Below, in pieces: positions 61,454 to 64,000 of a stretch of DNA of 64,000 nucleotides. Position numbers and translations under genes: made by a program. The first letter of the stretch is position 1; each line of letters starts with the position of its first letter. The notes below the pieces were generated by a model. It was not told the DNA's origin. It did not search any database and saw only the letters and a list, made by a program, of their open reading frames with translations. Source of the DNA: Pholiota molesta (taxonomy: Eukaryota; Basidiomycota; Agaricomycetes; Agaricales; Strophariaceae); contig JACGCK010000009.1 of assembly GCA_014925825.1 (NCBI GenBank), positions 796,400 through 860,399 on the forward strand. Direction: 5' to 3'.

Positions 61454-63231
61454 GTATTTTTTGAGTAGGATTTGTTTCCTTGTCCCTCAGATTTAGACTT
61501 CATTTGTTTCTGATGATCTCTATTTTTCTGAGATCTTAAACGTTCTTTTGCACCTTTCTCAGCCTTTGTCATTGCTGGTGAGAATACAGAGAAGTGGTTA
61601 TTGCAATTTGGACAGTAATGGCCCTTAAAACGTGACATACATGTATCTTTACTTAAACGTTTATTGATTGGAATATTATGGATTTTTCCGATTGCTATAG
61701 CTTCTTTGATATTCAAAGCATTTGATAATGTTTCAAGAGGTAAACAGGTAGCCAAATAGCGTGGATTATCATTTAAAATGTTAGAAAGATGGTAAGCATC
61801 AGCATAGCAAATGAACAAGTAGTCTTTTTCTGCACGTATTTCTGCATTTGCCGGAAGATACAAGTAATCAATTAGATCACTACCTTTGAGTGGTCTGTAC
61901 TGCTTAAGACCGCCACCCTGGAATTTGTTATCTGAAATCACTATAGGTATAGTATTGGAAGTTTTGTATATAGGAATCAACAAAGAGCCATACTGAGTAG
62001 CATTTCTAAAGCAAACAAATTTAAGAATGACAAAGTCATGACGGTATACACAGTTACGATATAGATTGATCTTAATCATTGATATCATATAGTATATTCT
62101 ATGATGCATATTATACTGTAGAGCACCATCCAGTATAGTCCATGAATAATACTGGCACTTTATAGTTCCAGATTTTTTCATTACAGGCCATATGTAATAC
62201 AAAAAATCTTTCAATTTGTGGCTGACTATATATATATCAATCATCATTCTAGAGCCCACTAACAGAGATTTGTTGGTACGCACAGACATATATTGTATTT
62301 GATTGGAAGATAATGGGATTGTATGCTTTCTATAATCACCGCACTGCCTGTTGGGCATGCCAGGAAATTGATATACACTCAAAGTGTTGAGAATGATAGG
62401 AGATTGGGCAGTTTCATGCTTGTTAGGCATACCAGGTAATTGATATACACTCAAAGCGTCGAAAACAATAGGGGCTTGGACAGTATCATGCCTGTTAGAC
62501 ATGCCGGGTAATTGATATACGCTCAAAGCGTCAAAAACAATAGGGGATTGGACAGTATCATGCCTATTCGACATGCCGGGTAATTTATATACGCTTGAAG
62601 CGTCGTGAACAATAGGGGATTGGACAGTACCATGCCTGTTAGACACACCCGATAACTGATATACGCTCGAAGCGTCGTGAACAATAGGGGATTGGACAGT
62701 ACCATGCCTGTTAGACATGCTTGATAACTGATATACGCTCGAAGCGTCAAGAACAATAGGGGATTGGGTAGCATCATCAAGTGTGGTTGATGGAAATGGG
62801 TGTTGTGGATGCAGGATCACACTCCATAGACAAGTTATTGGAAGCAGTATTGCCGTTATAAGAGCAATACGCCTTATAACATTGCTGGAGGTCGAAAGAT
62901 ATAACATATTGTACTGGCGGTAGATGACAGTGGAAGAAACAGAGTAGGATTCAGAGGCACCATATTTAACAAAATCGGTTGAAATCGGATCCAAAGTCAT
63001 ATGATCAATAGCATAGCCTGGTGATGTGGCTGTGTTTTTATATGATATAAGCAACGCATTTTGCAATACTGAGTGGGATATATAACATGCAATACAATTA
63101 ACTGATGACTTAAACTTCGCGTGCGCCGAAGATGGATTTTTCGAGAGCGTGGGTCCAGATCCGTGGAGATAGGGAGTTGTATGCACTGTAAATGGCAGAT
63201 TCGGAGCGTGCATCAGACCCAAGATCGTCAC
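61432..63231 (-). CDS. Helitron N-terminal region with in-frame tandem repeats
   Basis: The 599-codon frame has three parts. The C-terminal part is normal for the element: CLPLETLSNALNIKEAIAIG, KDTCMSRFKGHYCPNCNNHF with a CxxC finger, then basic KGAKERLRSQKNRDHQ. In the middle are about 290 residues without known motif. The N-terminal third has a hydrophobic IALITAILLPITCLWSVIL segment followed by six 24-residue repeats (72 bp each). The frame closes at 61432, a base away from the DUF6570 frame, at a six-A run. The first ~45 residues overlap more GC-rich DNA and may not belong to the element. The start at 63231 is a convenience, not supported by context. Confidence 0.6.
   Translation of the reverse strand: MTILGLMHAPNLPFTVHTTPYLHGSGPTLSKNPSSAHAKFKSSVNCIACYISHSVLQNALLISYKNTATSPGYAIDHMTLDPISTDFVKYGASESYSVSSTVIYRQYNMLYLSTSSNVIRRIALITAILLPITCLWSVILHPQHPFPSTTLDDATQSPIVLDASSVYQLSSMSNRHGTVQSPIVHDASSVYQLSGVSNRHGTVQSPIVHDASSVYKLPGMSNRHDTVQSPIVFDALSVYQLPGMSNRHDTVQAPIVFDALSVYQLPGMPNKHETAQSPIILNTLSVYQFPGMPNRQCGDYRKHTIPLSSNQIQYMSVRTNKSLLVGSRMMIDIYIVSHKLKDFLYYIWPVMKKSGTIKCQYYSWTILDGALQYNMHHRIYYMISMIKINLYRNCVYRHDFVILKFVCFRNATQYGSLLIPIYKTSNTIPIVISDNKFQGGGLKQYRPLKGSDLIDYLYLPANAEIRAEKDYLFICYADAYHLSNILNDNPRYLATCLPLETLSNALNIKEAIAIGKIHNIPINKRLSKDTCMSRFKGHYCPNCNNHFSVFSPAMTKAEKGAKERLRSQKNRDHQKQMKSKSEGQGNKSYSKNTCIIIRK
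62350..62781 (-). repeat. 72 bp minisatellite, six units, in frame
   Basis: The marker ATATAC recurs at 62371, 62443, 62515, 62587, 62659 and 62731, exactly 72 bp apart. Each unit encodes 24 residues on the minus strand with pattern S-V-Y-Q-L-x-G-M-x-N-R-H-x-T-V-Q-S-P-I-V. Units differ at a few positions, and changes are grouped so that neighbouring units are most alike. No unit carries a stop. Confidence 0.93.
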
Positions 63232-63583
63232 CCGTCATGGGAATGCCTTTCACAGCGAGCTCGCAAGAAGTTCGCTCGGAATTGGGAAGGTGGCTTGGAG
63301 GGCATCGCCCCCACCATATTCTAGATTGATAGGCAAGTCCATAGCAGGCTGACACAGTGCGAGGTCTGCAGGCGCAGTGTCGATGTCCTGCTGCTGGTCG
63401 ATAAATAGAATCGGCATGCTGAAGGTTTTGCTTTGTTACGGTTCTAAAGCGCCTATCGATCTCGACATAGAATAGTCTAAGAGAGGCGGATTTTGGCCCG
63501 GTAAAGGTATGAGCATGGAGCTCCAATGGCGGGCAAACGCCGAAGGTCGGACCATCGTTTACTGGAGATGCGCTATAGTACAT
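63110..63583 (-). other. 157-codon ORF of uncertain status
   Basis: This frame is GC-richer than the Helitron and has a reasonable start context, with a consensus-like intron (GTAAGT donor about 63652, AG acceptor about 63605) in its leader. It overlaps another frame (from about 63365) that reads ADLALCQPAMDLPINLEYGG and looks at least as protein-like, so the true exons are unclear. No family recognised. It may be a host gene fragment next to, or captured by, the Helitron. Confidence 0.25.
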
Positions 63584-63760
63584 TGGCGCCGTTGGGCACT
63601 TGAAATTAATTTAGCTTAGTGACTCTGATATTGCAAGGCGCTTATACTTACCGTTCAAGTGATTCTGAATGCCATTACAGCAGTTGCATCTTGCATGTAC
63701 GCATATGTACAAAATCCTCTATAATGACCTAACTTGGGCTATTTTAATTATGACACGTGT

Positions 63761-63822
63761 TTATGACGTATAGGCGTACAAAAACCCCAAAGTTGGGTGT
63801 TTTGTACGCGTATACGTCATAA
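63761..63822. repeat. 62 bp near-perfect hairpin
   Basis: The left arm starting TTATGACGTATAGGCGTACA (30 nt, 63761-63790) pairs with 63793-63822 at 28 of 30 positions around a 2 nt centre. It lies in otherwise gene-free sequence near the window end. It could be a small MITE or an element terminus. Confidence 0.8.
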
Positions 63823-64000
63823 TGTCTAGGACACATCCCTGGTCCCAATACAAAATTACCTATTTATAGATCTTCCCGGACAGGCTATTATTAGTATCGC
63901 CATCTGTACTTTTACTTATATAAGCATTGCACATATGCATTGCTTATATCAGCAATGTATTGGGATGGACCTATGGGAGATGCGCTATCAGTAGTACATT

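Larger units (their letters stand above)
54601..63231 (-). mobile_element. Helitron-type rolling-circle transposon, damaged
   Basis: The minus strand encodes the full Helitron set in order: an N-terminal region with a Cys/His finger, DUF6570, Helitron_like_N, Rep with an HxH motif and paired Tyr, Pif1 helicase, RecD-like C-terminal helicase, and a cysteine-peptidase-like domain. It is broken by three single-base frame changes (near 61440, 59830 and 56918) and one in-frame TGA (58542-58544). The DNA is AT-rich relative to the host genes. The 5' terminus lies somewhere above about 63,100 and the 3' terminus below 54,778; neither edge is fixed by sequence alone. Confidence 0.9.

Noticed and set aside
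62350..62781. CRISPR-like array
   Set aside because: Regular 72 bp period but the whole unit repeats in tandem without unique spacers and it is coding; it is a minisatellite.

Overview
The window reads as nuclear DNA of a basidiomycete fungus, most likely an Agaricomycete. Genes are split by many 50-70 nt GT-AG introns. The housekeeping genes are fungal orthologues (SmB, Shr3, Mak16, Sur2, CNOT9/Caf40, a Bem3-type RhoGAP), and one end holds hAT-type, foldback and Helitron elements of the kind common in mushroom genomes. I do not assign an order or species.

Layout. 1-488: the last exons of pyruvate carboxylase (+). 1158-2719 (-): nitronate monooxygenase, head-to-head with SmB (2935-3719, +). 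3720-14169: a 10 kb stretch with no gene I can support. 14170-15062 (-): an Ecl1-type small zinc-cluster regulator, with another 5.5 kb empty stretch on its upstream side. 20602-43598: the gene-dense core. In order it holds Shr3 (-), a PX-PH-RhoGAP (-), iron-sulphur L-serine dehydratase (+), a DUF1295 membrane reductase-like protein (+), an ADF-H/coiled-coil/PH protein (+), CNOT9/Caf40 (+), a broken ankyrin-like gene (-), sphinganine C4-hydroxylase Sur2 (+), Mak16 (-) and a DUF1640 mitochondrial coiled-coil protein (+). Several pairs are divergent and share short promoters of 135-215 bp.

43,600-64,000 is transposon territory. It holds a ~110 bp TIR MITE, decayed transposon ORFs, a 1223 bp hAT-like element with perfect 8 bp target duplications, and a diverged inverted second copy of it. 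There is also a 3.3 kb palindrome whose 1246 bp outer arms appear identical, a 695 bp hAT-like MITE full of the palindrome CAAGTACTTG, and a large Helitron on the minus strand. The Helitron encodes DUF6570, a Rep/HUH nuclease and a Pif1/RecD helicase. It also has a C-terminal cysteine-peptidase-like domain and a 6 x 72 bp in-frame repeat near its N-terminal end.

A pattern cuts across the window. Three otherwise intact host genes, the ankyrin-like gene and the Helitron each lose frame in ways that are mostly repaired by adding one base. That points to deletion-type sequence errors at least as much as to biological decay.

The host genes are functionally unrelated housekeeping loci, and I see no cluster pathway. 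The most unusual material is the Helitron and the palindrome.
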